Source: Alicyclobacillus hesperidum
Lineage (GTDB): Bacteria; Bacillota; Bacilli; Alicyclobacillales; Alicyclobacillaceae
Assembly (NCBI RefSeq): GCF_900107035.1
Contig: NZ_FNOJ01000006.1
Coordinates: 62,001 to 126,000, forward strand
Length of the DNA: 64,000 bases
Direction of reading: 5' to 3'
Shown: one piece after another, positions 9,402-17,094 of the stretch
How positions within the stretch are numbered: position 1 is the first letter of the stretch
Layout of the letters: each line of letters opens with the position of its first letter
Translations under genes and position numbers: made by a program
Notes under the pieces: model-generated
The model's input: only the letters and a program-made list of their open reading frames with translations
Databases searched by the model: none
What the model was told of the DNA's origin: nothing

Positions 9402-9495
9402 CACTGGGCACCATTCGCCCAGTTCACGCATAAGGTATGGGGATTTTGCCTTGCTTCGCCAAAGGCGGGCAGTTTCCATAAGGAGGAATGAGCGC

Positions 9496-11343
9496 ATGTG
9501 CGGTATCACAGGTTGGATCGACTGGTCCCGCGACCTCACATCGGAAACACAAACAGTAAAAGCCATGGGTGACACGCTTGTTGCGCGCGGACCGGATGCC
9601 GACGGGCTGTTCACGGATCCACACGCGCTCTTTGCGCACAGAAGGCTCGTCGTCGTCGATCCCGACGGTGGCAAACAACCAATGACAAGGCATTTTGGCG
9701 ATCGCGCGTATACGATTGTATATAACGGCGAGCTGTACAATACGGACGAACTCAGACAACAACTGCAGGCAGAGGGCTTTTCATTTTACGGCTACTCGGA
9801 TACCGAAGTACTTCTCGTGTCTTATGTCGCATGGGGAGAAGAATGTGTATCCAAGTTCAATGGCATCTTCGCGTTCGCCATCTGGGATGCCGCGAATCAG
9901 CGGTTGTTTATGGGGCGTGATCGCCTGGGCGTCAAACCGCTCTTCATCAGCCGAGTCGGCCAAGGTATTGTCTTTGGATCGGAACTCAAAGCGCTGCTTA
10001 AACATCCAGCCATCGAACCCGTGATTGACGAACAAGGCCTGGCTGAGATATTTGCGATTGGGCCAGCGCGCACGCCTGGGGTAGGTGTATTTGTGGGTAT
10101 CGATGAACTCCGCCCTGGCCACATTCTCATCGGCACGCCGGACGGGATTCGCGCGAAGCGGTACTGGCAGTTGGAGAGTGTCGAGCACGCGGATTCGCTC
10201 GAAAAGACCGTCGAAACGGTACGGGATCTGATGATCGATACGGTGGAGCGCCAGCTCGTATCCGATGTACCCTTGGCGACCTTTCTGTCTGGCGGCCTTG
10301 ACTCCAGCGTCGTATCGGCAATTGCCGCACGCTACTTCCAACGTCAAGGACGCGATGCGTTGCACACGTACGCCATCGAATTTCAGGATATGGAGAAGCA
10401 CTTTACGGCTAACGCCTTCCAGAAGAGTCTGGATGGACCGTGGGCACAAATGATCTCCGAACATATTGGCAGCATCCATCATCGTGTCATCTTTGATACC
10501 CCGGATCTTGAGCGGCACTTGCTCGATCCGCTGTTGGCTAGGGATTTGCCTGGTATGGCTGACATCGACACATCGCTTTTCCTATTTTGCAGACGGATTA
10601 AAGAGGATGTCACCGTTGCCCTGTCCGGTGAAGCCGCGGACGAAGTATTTGGCGGATACCCATGGTTTCATCGGGAAGACGCGCTCGCAGCGGATACCTT
10701 CCCTTGGTCATTGCGCTTACACGAGCGCATGGGCGTAATGTCGGACGCCTTAAAACATGCCATCCGCCCACAGGCATACGTACAGGAGAGGTACCTCGAA
10801 GCCTTGTCGGAAGTGCCCAGACTACCCGGAGAAACAGGACGTGATGCGCGCGTACGCGAGATTGGCTATCTGTCGATCACGCGCTTTATGCCGACGCTCT
10901 TGGATCGCAAAGATCGCATGAGCATGGGTTCCGGCCTCGAGGTCCGAGTGCCGTTTTGCGACCACCGGTTGGTCGAGTACGTGTTTAACATACCATGGGC
11001 CTATAAAACGGCTGGCAACGAAGTCAAAGGTGTATTGCGCCAAGCCATGTCGGATTTTCTGCCGCACGAAGCGCTCTATCGCAAAAAGAGTCCCTATCCG
11101 TCAACGCCAAATCCTGCTTACCTAGCACTGGTTCGCAACAAGGCACTCGCGATGTTGGATGACCCGTCATCTCCCATCCTGCCTTTCATTGACGCAAACG
11201 CAGTGCGTGCACTTGCGCGGATCAGCCAACAACCGTCCGAGCATCGTCCATGGTTCGGCCAAATTATGGGCACGGCTCAGATGTTCCACTATCTGTACGA
11301 GGTCAACGAGTGGCTTCGACGTTACAACGTGCGTGTCAAATGA
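9496..11343 (+). CDS. asnB: Asparagine synthase (glutamine-hydrolysing)
   Basis: 615 residues beginning MCGITGWIDW; the class II amidotransferase needs the Cys at position 2, so the start is the ATG at 9496 behind AGGAGG even though the frame is open much further upstream. The glutaminase domain (about 1-200) is followed by the synthetase domain with PP-loop LSGGLDSSVVSA and SGEAADEVFGGYPW. It makes asparagine from aspartate, glutamine and ATP in the cytoplasm. Length matches B. subtilis AsnB/AsnO rather than the shorter E. coli enzyme. It is followed by a 30-residue frame and a strong terminator. Confidence 0.95.
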   Translation: MCGITGWIDWSRDLTSETQTVKAMGDTLVARGPDADGLFTDPHALFAHRRLVVVDPDGGKQPMTRHFGDRAYTIVYNGELYNTDELRQQLQAEGFSFYGYSDTEVLLVSYVAWGEECVSKFNGIFAFAIWDAANQRLFMGRDRLGVKPLFISRVGQGIVFGSELKALLKHPAIEPVIDEQGLAEIFAIGPARTPGVGVFVGIDELRPGHILIGTPDGIRAKRYWQLESVEHADSLEKTVETVRDLMIDTVERQLVSDVPLATFLSGGLDSSVVSAIAARYFQRQGRDALHTYAIEFQDMEKHFTANAFQKSLDGPWAQMISEHIGSIHHRVIFDTPDLERHLLDPLLARDLPGMADIDTSLFLFCRRIKEDVTVALSGEAADEVFGGYPWFHREDALAADTFPWSLRLHERMGVMSDALKHAIRPQAYVQERYLEALSEVPRLPGETGRDARVREIGYLSITRFMPTLLDRKDRMSMGSGLEVRVPFCDHRLVEYVFNIPWAYKTAGNEVKGVLRQAMSDFLPHEALYRKKSPYPSTPNPAYLALVRNKALAMLDDPSSPILPFIDANAVRALARISQQPSEHRPWFGQIMGTAQMFHYLYEVNEWLRRYNVRVK

Positions 11344-11401
11344 CGGATCGCATACCTCCTTCGATTCGGCAGATGCTATGCCCTGAAGGGGGTTGGCCGC
11401 C

Positions 11402-11494
11402 GTGATCCACGACTGGATTTGGGGTGTTGCATTTCTTGTTGGGCTTGGCGCCGTGTGGGCGTATGTCGACCTTCGCTTCCGCCGTCAGGACTAA
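11402..11494 (+). CDS. Possible 30-residue membrane peptide
   Basis: GTG at 11402 follows GAAGGGGG and opens a 30-codon frame with one hydrophobic helix (IWGVAFLVGLGAVWAYV) and a basic tail. It lies between asnB and its terminator, so would be co-transcribed with asnB. The topology is that of a small single-pass membrane protein; no homologue is recognised. Confidence 0.4.
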   Translation: MIHDWIWGVAFLVGLGAVWAYVDLRFRRQD

Positions 11495-11515
11495 ACCGTC
11501 ACCGTCCGCATAGCG

Positions 11516-11567
11516 GCAAAAAGCTGCCCAAAAATCAACGGAACCGTTGATCTGGGCAGCTTTTTGC
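11516..11567. terminator. Bidirectional rho-independent terminator
   Basis: GCAAAAAGCTGCCCA (11516-11530) and TGGGCAGCTTTTTGC (11553-11567) are perfect inverted repeats, with an inner AACGG/CCGTT pair. A- and T-runs on both sides allow termination of asnB (+) and of the mtn operon (-). Confidence 0.92.
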
Positions 11568-11569
11568 AT

Positions 11570-11767
11570 TTATAAGCGCGGATCGTCGATACGAGCCTCC
11601 TGGAGCACTTTTTCCCGTGCCCGCATGAAGTGATCCCAATAAATCATGGCCGCCCCAGTCGCCACCACGATGCAAAACGAGATGATCATCCACATGACCG
11701 TATCGGTGTCGACATCCTGAAACCAAGTGGCCATCTCCGCACCCATCTGGACACCGCCCTTCGTCAT
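11570..11767 (-). CDS. Small single-pass membrane protein, unknown
   Basis: At most 65 residues; an internal ATG at residue 8 (about 11746) is better spaced from GGGCGGTG and may be the true start. One clear helix (MWMIISFCIVVATGAAMIYW) is flanked by an acidic N-terminus and a charged C-terminal tail. It lies 50 bases downstream of mtnB on the same strand and upstream of the terminator, so it is probably the last gene of the mtn operon. No family recognised. Confidence 0.55.
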   Translation of the reverse strand: MTKGGVQMGAEMATWFQDVDTDTVMWMIISFCIVVATGAAMIYWDHFMRAREKVLQEARIDDPRL

Positions 11768-11816
11768 TTTGGCGTTAGTATCTGCCGAATCGGGCGGATC
11801 GAATACGGGTGGGTTT

Positions 11817-12449
11817 TTATGGGCTTACGAAGCCTGCGTTTCGTATGAGCTCCAACCGGTACACATACTCGCAGAGAAACTCCACCGCTTCCAAGTGCCG
11901 GCGCGCCGCGTCCGGGGTATCGCCGAATGCATACACGCCATGCGCACGAACGAGTACGGCAGGCACGTCGGGCTTAGCCGCATCCGCGACAGCTTGGCCG
12001 AGTTGGTGTAGATCCGCCCAGTTCGGGACAATCGGAATCCGCACAGAAGCGTCTTCCTCCCAATGCCCGAGCGCCTTGAGTAATTCGTGATGCGCAATTT
12101 CGACATATCCTTGCCTGGCGAACAGTTCGCTGATCAGATTGTTATACACCGTATGTACATGCAGGATGCTGCCACATGACAGTTTGTCATACAAAGCAAC
12201 ATGGACGGTCGTCTCGGCAGATGGCCTGTACGAGCTCTCGCCTTGGACCTGCATGTCGGCGTCAACGAGTAACACATCTTGCTCGGTCAGGCGCTGCTTG
12301 TCAGCACCGCTGCGCGTAATCGCAAACAGGAGAGGATTGCGTTCGACCAGAATTGAAAGATTCCCGCTGGTGGCAGGCAACCAGCCCTTGTCAGACGCGA
12401 AGCGCGCAAGTTCGATCACGCCCTGTGCCTGTTCACTGAATGTATGCAT
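11817..12449 (-). CDS. mtnB: Methylthioribulose-1-phosphate dehydratase MtnB
   Basis: 210 residues of the class II aldolase/adducin fold. Signature points are SGNLSI, the zinc motif HVHTVYNN, the catalytic Glu in IAHHELLKALG and the third His ligand in RAHGVYAFG. It dehydrates 5-methylthioribulose-1-phosphate to 2,3-diketo-5-methylthiopentyl-1-phosphate in the methionine-salvage pathway. The 5' end overlaps mtnX by 17 bases; the order mtnW-mtnX-mtnB is that of B. subtilis, supporting this over other class II aldolases. Confidence 0.93.
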   Translation of the reverse strand: MHTFSEQAQGVIELARFASDKGWLPATSGNLSILVERNPLLFAITRSGADKQRLTEQDVLLVDADMQVQGESSYRPSAETTVHVALYDKLSCGSILHVHTVYNNLISELFARQGYVEIAHHELLKALGHWEEDASVRIPIVPNWADLHQLGQAVADAAKPDVPAVLVRAHGVYAFGDTPDAARRHLEAVEFLCEYVYRLELIRNAGFVSP

Positions 12450-13107
12450 GAAGTGAAGCCTCCCTGTCGTCGATAGCTGCGACGATATCGTCGAACGTTG
12501 TAAAAGGCAGATGTGGAATGCCCCGCTCCTCTACCAATGCCAACAGTTGCGCCCGCGCAAACACGAAATCTGCCATTTGTGCCGCTTTAAAGTCTGTCAC
12601 GCCATCCCCGATGACGATCACGCTGTCCCCTGGCTGGACAAGTTCCCGAATTACGCTCGGCTTACACAGTCCGCAACCCCCCTCGCAAGCTGGATCACAA
12701 GGGTGTGACCACTGCACATGTAGCCGGCGGCCACTTGTATCGAGGTGATTACAATAGATATCCACAGCCCCTGTGGAGAATTTGTGGATAATCGGCAACA
12801 CGAAAAAGTCGAATCCGCCGCTAACTACGGACAACTTCCACCCAAGTTGTGCACAGGTGTGAATGAATTGTGGAAAACCGTGCCGAACTCGTGTGTGATC
12901 CTGTGCAAACCGTGCAACCTCGTCATATTGATCCGAAGGAATCAGCTGGAACATCGCTTCGACGCCATCCTTCACGGTTCGTCGACCTTGCTTGACTGCC
13001 TCGATGATGGGCTTGCTTTCCTCAGGAGCAAATCTTTCCATAATCGTAGTAATCATGTCACGTTCTGAAATCGTCCCGTCAAAATCGCAAATTAGGCGAA
13101 CCGTCAC
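12433..13107 (-). CDS. mtnX: HK-MTPenyl-1-P phosphatase MtnX
   Basis: 224 residues from the GTG at 13107, which overlaps the mtnW stop as GTGA and follows GGGGGG. HAD-family motifs: nucleophile ICDFDGTIS at the N-terminus, VVSGGFDFFV, and VIVIGDGVTDFKAAQMADFVFA. A CDPACEGGCGLCK cysteine cluster between motifs II and III is typical of MtnX. It removes phosphate from 2-hydroxy-3-keto-5-methylthiopentenyl-1-phosphate, giving the acireductone used by MtnD. Two DnaA-box-like 9-mers fall in or near its 5' half. Confidence 0.93.
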   Translation of the reverse strand: MTVRLICDFDGTISERDMITTIMERFAPEESKPIIEAVKQGRRTVKDGVEAMFQLIPSDQYDEVARFAQDHTRVRHGFPQFIHTCAQLGWKLSVVSGGFDFFVLPIIHKFSTGAVDIYCNHLDTSGRRLHVQWSHPCDPACEGGCGLCKPSVIRELVQPGDSVIVIGDGVTDFKAAQMADFVFARAQLLALVEERGIPHLPFTTFDDIVAAIDDREASLHAYIQ

Positions 13108-14351
13108 GCCCGCACCCCCCACTTTGCAATGGCAGCGGCTAAAGCCGGCTTATCCACAGCGGCATCTTGGAGTGGTACGCCCTCTTGTACAGCCGCGATC
13201 GCGTCAAAGAAAGCCTGTCCACCCATGCGCGCGCCACCGGGATGGCCATGAATGCCACCGCCTGCATTGAGGATGAGGTCAATACCAAAGTCCCGGTACA
13301 GCTGCGGAACGAGCCCCGGATAAATCCCTGCAGATGGTGCTGGTAGTACCTTGCGATGGACGCTGTCCTTACGCAGGTGCGCAAGTAACCGATCCGTGGC
13401 CTCGCCACCCAATGTCACGCTGCCATACATGGACGGGAAAATGCCCATGTCAGCCCCCGCCAATCGCATGAGTTGACCCAGCACGATGTCTGCGGCTATA
13501 CCGTAATTCGGAGACCCGTAGAGGGCGCCGGATACCGCCGGATGTGCAAGGATCGGTACAGAAATATCGGGATCGCGAGCGAGATCGGCGAGGACGTCAA
13601 ATCCGTAGGCGACGACGTTAAACAGGAGAGCACCGGCGCCAAGGTCGGCCAGGCGTTTTGCTTTCTCACGCAGCAGGTGCACAGGTCCCGTCAGGTTGAC
13701 CGCATACGCCGTTTCCCGCCCGGTCTGTACTGCAATTTGACGCGCCTTCTCGCGATACGCCACAACGCGCTCGGCCGCCGTCGCATGCGCCTCGCTGAAG
13801 AAAATCTCATCGTCTTTGACGAGGTCGACGCCACCCGATGCTTGCTCGCCAAATTGGTCTACAAGTTCTTCCAGCGTAAGACCCGCACAAGCTTTGAAAA
13901 TACTCATCACAAACGGCCGCCCGAATACGCCATAGCGTTCGCGAACGCCGTTGACGCCGAACTTCGGCCCCGGATAGACACGTTCCCACGCTTCGGGCAA
14001 GGACAACCTCTCTAGGCGAATTTCGCCGTCCATCGAAAGCTTACCAAACACAGTTGTCAGCAGAGACGCGAAGGTCGCGTCAAGATTCGCAACAGGGTAA
14101 GCAATATCGATTTCAGCGATCACATCGCCTGCTTCTGTCGCATCGATAACGCGAATGCCCTGTACCTGTCCACAATGAGCTGCCACCTGCTCCTTTCGCA
14201 ACGACGGCAGATCTGTCCACGTGCCAATGGTTAGCCCAATGGCGATACCTTCCGCACGGGCTGCAAGCCGATTTTCGCGATCGCGCAACCGATATGTGGC
14301 CACGATATAGCGCGAATCGCGATACATATCTGTACCGATTACGTCGTTCAT
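13104..14351 (-). CDS. mtnW: Diketo-methylthiopentyl-1-P enolase MtnW (RuBisCO-like)
   Basis: 415 residues, a RuBisCO-like protein of the MtnW/YkrW type. The active-site segment GGVDLVKDDEIFF keeps the carbamylated lysine and metal-binding Asp/Glu (K179, D181, E182). C-terminal GGGIHGHPGGARMGG binds the substrate phosphate. Shorter than true RuBisCO and linked to mtnX and mtnB, so it is the tautomerase of methionine salvage and not a carboxylase. First gene of the mtnWXB operon. Its promoter region carries DnaA-box-like sites. Confidence 0.95.
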   Translation of the reverse strand: MNDVIGTDMYRDSRYIVATYRLRDRENRLAARAEGIAIGLTIGTWTDLPSLRKEQVAAHCGQVQGIRVIDATEAGDVIAEIDIAYPVANLDATFASLLTTVFGKLSMDGEIRLERLSLPEAWERVYPGPKFGVNGVRERYGVFGRPFVMSIFKACAGLTLEELVDQFGEQASGGVDLVKDDEIFFSEAHATAAERVVAYREKARQIAVQTGRETAYAVNLTGPVHLLREKAKRLADLGAGALLFNVVAYGFDVLADLARDPDISVPILAHPAVSGALYGSPNYGIAADIVLGQLMRLAGADMGIFPSMYGSVTLGGEATDRLLAHLRKDSVHRKVLPAPSAGIYPGLVPQLYRDFGIDLILNAGGGIHGHPGGARMGGQAFFDAIAAVQEGVPLQDAAVDKPALAAAIAKWGVRA

Positions 14352-14393
14352 CTATGTACACCCCGTTCATCCAATCCACACGTTTCAACCAAA

Positions 14394-14526
14394 TTATCCA
14401 CAAGGCTGTTGATGACCCATTCGTCATTATACACAAGCGTTATGTTCATAGCACAGCACTTCTCCACAGCACGCTGTGGATAATAGGGGATGAATTGTGG
14501 ATAAAACCTGTGACTATTGTGGACAA
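14394..14526. promoter_or_regulatory. Cluster of four DnaA-box-like 9-mers
   Basis: Three exact TTATCCACA/TGTGGATAA boxes (14394-14402, 14475-14483, 14496-14504) and one single-mismatch box TGTGGACAA (14518-14526) lie within 133 bases upstream of mtnW. The second is part of an 8+2+8 palindrome (14463-14480, arms TCCACAGC/GCTGTGGA). Further exact boxes occur inside mtnX (12783-12791) and mtnW (13150-13158). DnaA binding is inferred from consensus only. Confidence 0.7.
14426..14431 (-). promoter_or_regulatory. mtnW: Probable -10 element of the mtnWXB promoter
   Basis: A consensus TATAAT on the minus strand, within TGTGTATAAT, about 75 bases before the mtnW ATG. No convincing -35 hexamer is seen at 17 bases, so activation or an alternative promoter is possible. 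DnaA-like boxes lie on both sides of it. Confidence 0.45.
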
Positions 14527-14581
14527 GTTCATTTGCAACCATGCAATATTTGCGTTAACGTAATTAGAGCAACGTTTGTTG

Positions 14582-14703
14582 CCGCGCTGAATTCCCGAAT
14601 GGGGAAGCGGGGGACCCATACCTGGGGTGAAACGCATTTGTCGCGTGGGGCGCCTTTCAGCCCTAACCCGTCAGCTAACCTCGCAAGCGTCATGAAAGGA
14701 GTG
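14582..14703 (+). promoter_or_regulatory. c-di-AMP riboswitch (ydaO/yuaA class)
   Basis: The sequence carries the conserved blocks of the ydaO/yuaA element in order: AAGCGGGGGACCCA, GGGGTGAAACGC, then CCCGTCAGCTAACCTCGCAAG followed by CGT (first 20 bases CCCGTCAGCTAACCTCGCAA). GCGCT near 14584 can pair with AGCGT near 14687, and CTTTCA/TGAAAG pairs across the 3' part. This class binds cyclic di-AMP and usually switches expression off. No terminator hairpin with a T-run was found downstream. The AAAGGAG at 14695-14701 lies inside the closing pairing, which suggests translational control. Confidence 0.93.
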
Positions 14704-14711
14704 CTGTGCCC

Positions 14712-14798
14712 ATGTTGTATACTGCAAGTTCCTTCTGTATTGTCATGCTCAAACCTTTCCACGAATCTTTAACTGCAGATCCACCATCCAATCCTTGA
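14712..14798 (+). CDS. Possible 28-residue leader ORF behind the riboswitch
   Basis: ATG at 14712 lies ten bases after AAAGGAG (14695-14701), whose bases pair in the riboswitch's 3' helix. The 28-codon frame starts MLYTASSFCIVM and ends TADPPSNP. It matches no known family. It may be a translated leader between the riboswitch and the MFS gene, or chance; coding evidence is only the ribosome-binding site. Confidence 0.3.
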   Translation: MLYTASSFCIVMLKPFHESLTADPPSNP

Positions 14799-14998
14799 TC
14801 TTCAAACCATGCACTGTGCACCAACACAAGGGTTCACTTTTGGGCGCCCCATCGCCACGGGAAGTTGCACACCCACATATTTCGTTACAAGAAATTTTCG
14901 TGCCAAAAACCTGAATGCCAAGCAAAGCTGTTCATTTGCACGTGCTTGGGCTTCCCATTGACAGCTTTGTTGCCGAGAGAAGAAAGGAGATGGATGGT

Positions 14999-16396
14999 TT
15001 GTCTGCAAAAGCCACCAACGTGGTAGAAGACGCGAAGTTTAGTCCGTTTCACCTAAAACTGACGATTTACTCTTCTGGAGGCCCATTTCTCGACGGATAC
15101 ATTCTCAGCATCATCGCGATCGCCCTGACCCAAATCACGCCCCAATTGCATTTGAATGCAATGTGGAGCGGTCTGATAGGCGCATCTGCCTTGATAGGCA
15201 TCTTTATTGGCGGATTCCTCGGCTATGTGACCGACAAATTTGGCCGCCAGTTGATGTATACCATCGACTTCATCTTGCTCATCGTCGCTTCCATATTGCA
15301 GTTTTTCGTTCATAACGCCTGGGAGTTGTTTGCCTTGCGCATCGTCCTTGGCATTTCCGTCGGTGCTGATTACCCGATTGCGACATCCCTGTTGACTGAA
15401 TTTGCCCCGCGCCGCCATCGCGGTATGATGCTCGGGGTGACGTTGGTTGCATATTACGTAGGTTCGACGGTCGCCTATCTGGTGGGCCAGTGGATGCTCG
15501 CCATCGGCCCGGAGGCTTGGCGCTGGATCTTGGCTAGCAGTGCGGTTCCTGCCGTCATCTTGGTTCTCTTGCGCATGGGTACACCTGAATCGCCGCGCTG
15601 GTTGCTGCAACAGGGGCGCAAGGATGAGGCTCTGCAGGTCTTACAGTCGGTATATGGACCAGAAGCCTCCTTGGCGGATATCGAGGTGCCCGCAGAAAGC
15701 AAAGGCCGCACCAGTTACCTGAAGCTGTTCTCGCGTGCATACGTCAAACGGACTTTATACGTCGGCCTGTTCTACATGGCGGCCGTCGCACCGCTGTTCG
15801 CGATGCTGACGTTCGGCCCCGAAATGCTTACGTCCTACCACCTATTCACGGGTGCATCAGGTTACGGCGCTGCCATCATCAGCGCATTGTTTCTCATTGG
15901 CTGTATTCCGGCTCTCTTTCTGGTCAATCGTTGGGGGCGGCGACGCCTTATCATCATCGCTTTCGCCGGGATGACTGTCGGCATTGCCCTTCTGGGCTTC
16001 TTCCCAAGCGGGCCACTTGCCATCATTCTACTGGGCTTTATCTTGTACGCGCTATTCTCAGGCGGCCCCAACGTGATGGAATGGCTTGCGCCTAACGAGC
16101 TGTTTCCAACAGAGGTGCGCGGCACCGCGGTCGGTATTACGACATGTATCAGCCGCTTTGGCGCAGTATTCGGAACATACTTGTTCCCCTGGGGTCTGTC
16201 GCGCTTTGGCATCGGACCCACGATGCTCGTTGGAGCGCTTGTGACCCTCGGCGGTCTCGTCGTCTGTATCCTGCTTGCACCGGAAACCACACAACAAACG
16301 CTCAACGAAGCCAGCGTCGCCGACGTAGCGAGATCGCATCGACACAGCACAGCAGGGGCTAGACAATCGCAATCGGTCCGTCACATCTCGCGATAA
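14999..16396 (+). CDS. MFS transporter, sugar/metabolite:H+ symporter type
   Basis: 465 residues from a TTG at 14999, eight bases after AAGAAAGGAG; an in-frame ATG at 14990 abuts that site and is less likely. Twelve membrane helices are visible. The loop 2-3 motif GYVTDKFGRQ, the RIVLGISVGADYP segment after helix 4, and PESPRWLLQQGRKDEAL plus VNRWGRRRL are typical of the sugar porter/metabolite symporter subfamily. Substrate unknown. Its place between mtnWXB and mtnD suggests a methylthio-sugar or other sulfur metabolite. The c-di-AMP riboswitch upstream would put it under osmotic or cell-wall control. Both are inferences. Confidence 0.85.
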   Translation: MSAKATNVVEDAKFSPFHLKLTIYSSGGPFLDGYILSIIAIALTQITPQLHLNAMWSGLIGASALIGIFIGGFLGYVTDKFGRQLMYTIDFILLIVASILQFFVHNAWELFALRIVLGISVGADYPIATSLLTEFAPRRHRGMMLGVTLVAYYVGSTVAYLVGQWMLAIGPEAWRWILASSAVPAVILVLLRMGTPESPRWLLQQGRKDEALQVLQSVYGPEASLADIEVPAESKGRTSYLKLFSRAYVKRTLYVGLFYMAAVAPLFAMLTFGPEMLTSYHLFTGASGYGAAIISALFLIGCIPALFLVNRWGRRRLIIIAFAGMTVGIALLGFFPSGPLAIILLGFILYALFSGGPNVMEWLAPNELFPTEVRGTAVGITTCISRFGAVFGTYLFPWGLSRFGIGPTMLVGALVTLGGLVVCILLAPETTQQTLNEASVADVARSHRHSTAGARQSQSVRHISR

Positions 16397-16443
16397 TCTG
16401 CAGATAGACAAACGTCTACACCAATTTTAAGATAGCGTTAGGT

Positions 16444-16467
16444 AAGGGTGGCCCATCGGCCACCCTT
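16444..16467. other. Strong hairpin between MFS gene and mtnD
   Basis: AAGGGTGGCC and GGCCACCCTT form a perfect 10-bp stem with loop CATC. There is no T-run, and the mtnD ribosome-binding site starts about 12 bases later. It is more likely an mRNA stability or processing element, or a weak attenuator, than a full terminator. Confidence 0.6.
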
Positions 16468-16490
16468 GGTACTTAAAGGAGGAATGGTCG

Positions 16491-17030
16491 ATGGCGGTCA
16501 TCCGCATTCGTGACACCGGTACAGAGATACGCGGCGAAGATGAAGTGCGTACGTTTCTCACCGCGAACGACGTGTACTATGATCACTGGGACGTCGAGGC
16601 AAAAATGCCTGTCCACCTACAAAACAAGTTTGTCTTGACCGATGCAGAAAAGGACGAAATTCTCGCTGCCCTCAATGAAGACATCCAAGCGCTTAGTCAG
16701 AAGCGAGGGTACGTCAAATGGGACGTAATTGCCCTGTCAGACAGCACGCCGAATATTGAAGACATGTTAAAAAAGTTTGAGCAGGTGCACACGCACACGG
16801 AGGATGAAGTGCGTGCTATCGCGGCTGGCAGCGGCATTTTCGTGATCAAAGGCAAAGATGGATACTTTGACGTCGTCCTGCAGGCAGGCGATGTGATCTC
16901 GGTGCCGGAAGGCAATCCGCACTTCTTCACATTGACAGACGAACGGAAAGTGGTCGCTGTACGACTGTTTATCGATCCCGCCGGGTGGGTGGCACACCCT
17001 TATGCCGATCCCGCTTTTCAGCAAGCTTGA
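16491..17030 (+). CDS. mtnD: Acireductone dioxygenase MtnD
   Basis: 179 residues, cupin fold. Metal ligands are in HTHTEDEVR (two His and Glu, about residues 96-102) and the fourth His in GNPHFFTL. It oxidises the acireductone made by MtnX to 2-keto-4-methylthiobutyrate plus formate, the last oxidative step before transamination to methionine. ATG follows AAAGGAGG. It is separated from mtnWXB by the MFS gene and lies on the opposite strand, downstream of the c-di-AMP riboswitch. mtnA, mtnK and a salvage transaminase are not in the window. Confidence 0.95.
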   Translation: MAVIRIRDTGTEIRGEDEVRTFLTANDVYYDHWDVEAKMPVHLQNKFVLTDAEKDEILAALNEDIQALSQKRGYVKWDVIALSDSTPNIEDMLKKFEQVHTHTEDEVRAIAAGSGIFVIKGKDGYFDVVLQAGDVISVPEGNPHFFTLTDERKVVAVRLFIDPAGWVAHPYADPAFQQA

Positions 17031-17040
17031 GTATCGTTTG

Positions 17041-17090
17041 TGAGAAACAAAAAGCGACGGCCGAGATGGGCCGCCGCTTTTTGTTTCTCA
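17041..17090. terminator. Bidirectional terminator after mtnD
   Basis: TGAGAAACAAAAAGCG (17041-17056) and CGCTTTTTGTTTCTCA (17075-17090) are perfect 16-base inverted repeats, with GGC/GCC extending inwards. They can terminate mtnD (+) and the small gene at 17095-17205 (-). Confidence 0.93.
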
Positions 17091-17094
17091 GACG

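Noticed and set aside
9013-9495. Long in-frame extension upstream of asnB
   Set aside because: AsnB must begin Met-Cys for its amidotransferase nucleophile, and a strong ribosome-binding site precedes 9496. The extension lies over the ATP-grasp gene in another frame.
14352-14581. SAM (S-box) riboswitch for the mtn operon
   Set aside because: The conserved S-box core sequences were looked for on the minus strand and not found.
14352-14700. Second replication origin
   Set aside because: DnaA-like boxes occur, but there is no AT-rich unwinding region with DnaA-trio pattern next to them and no dnaA/dnaN. A titration or regulatory role is more likely.
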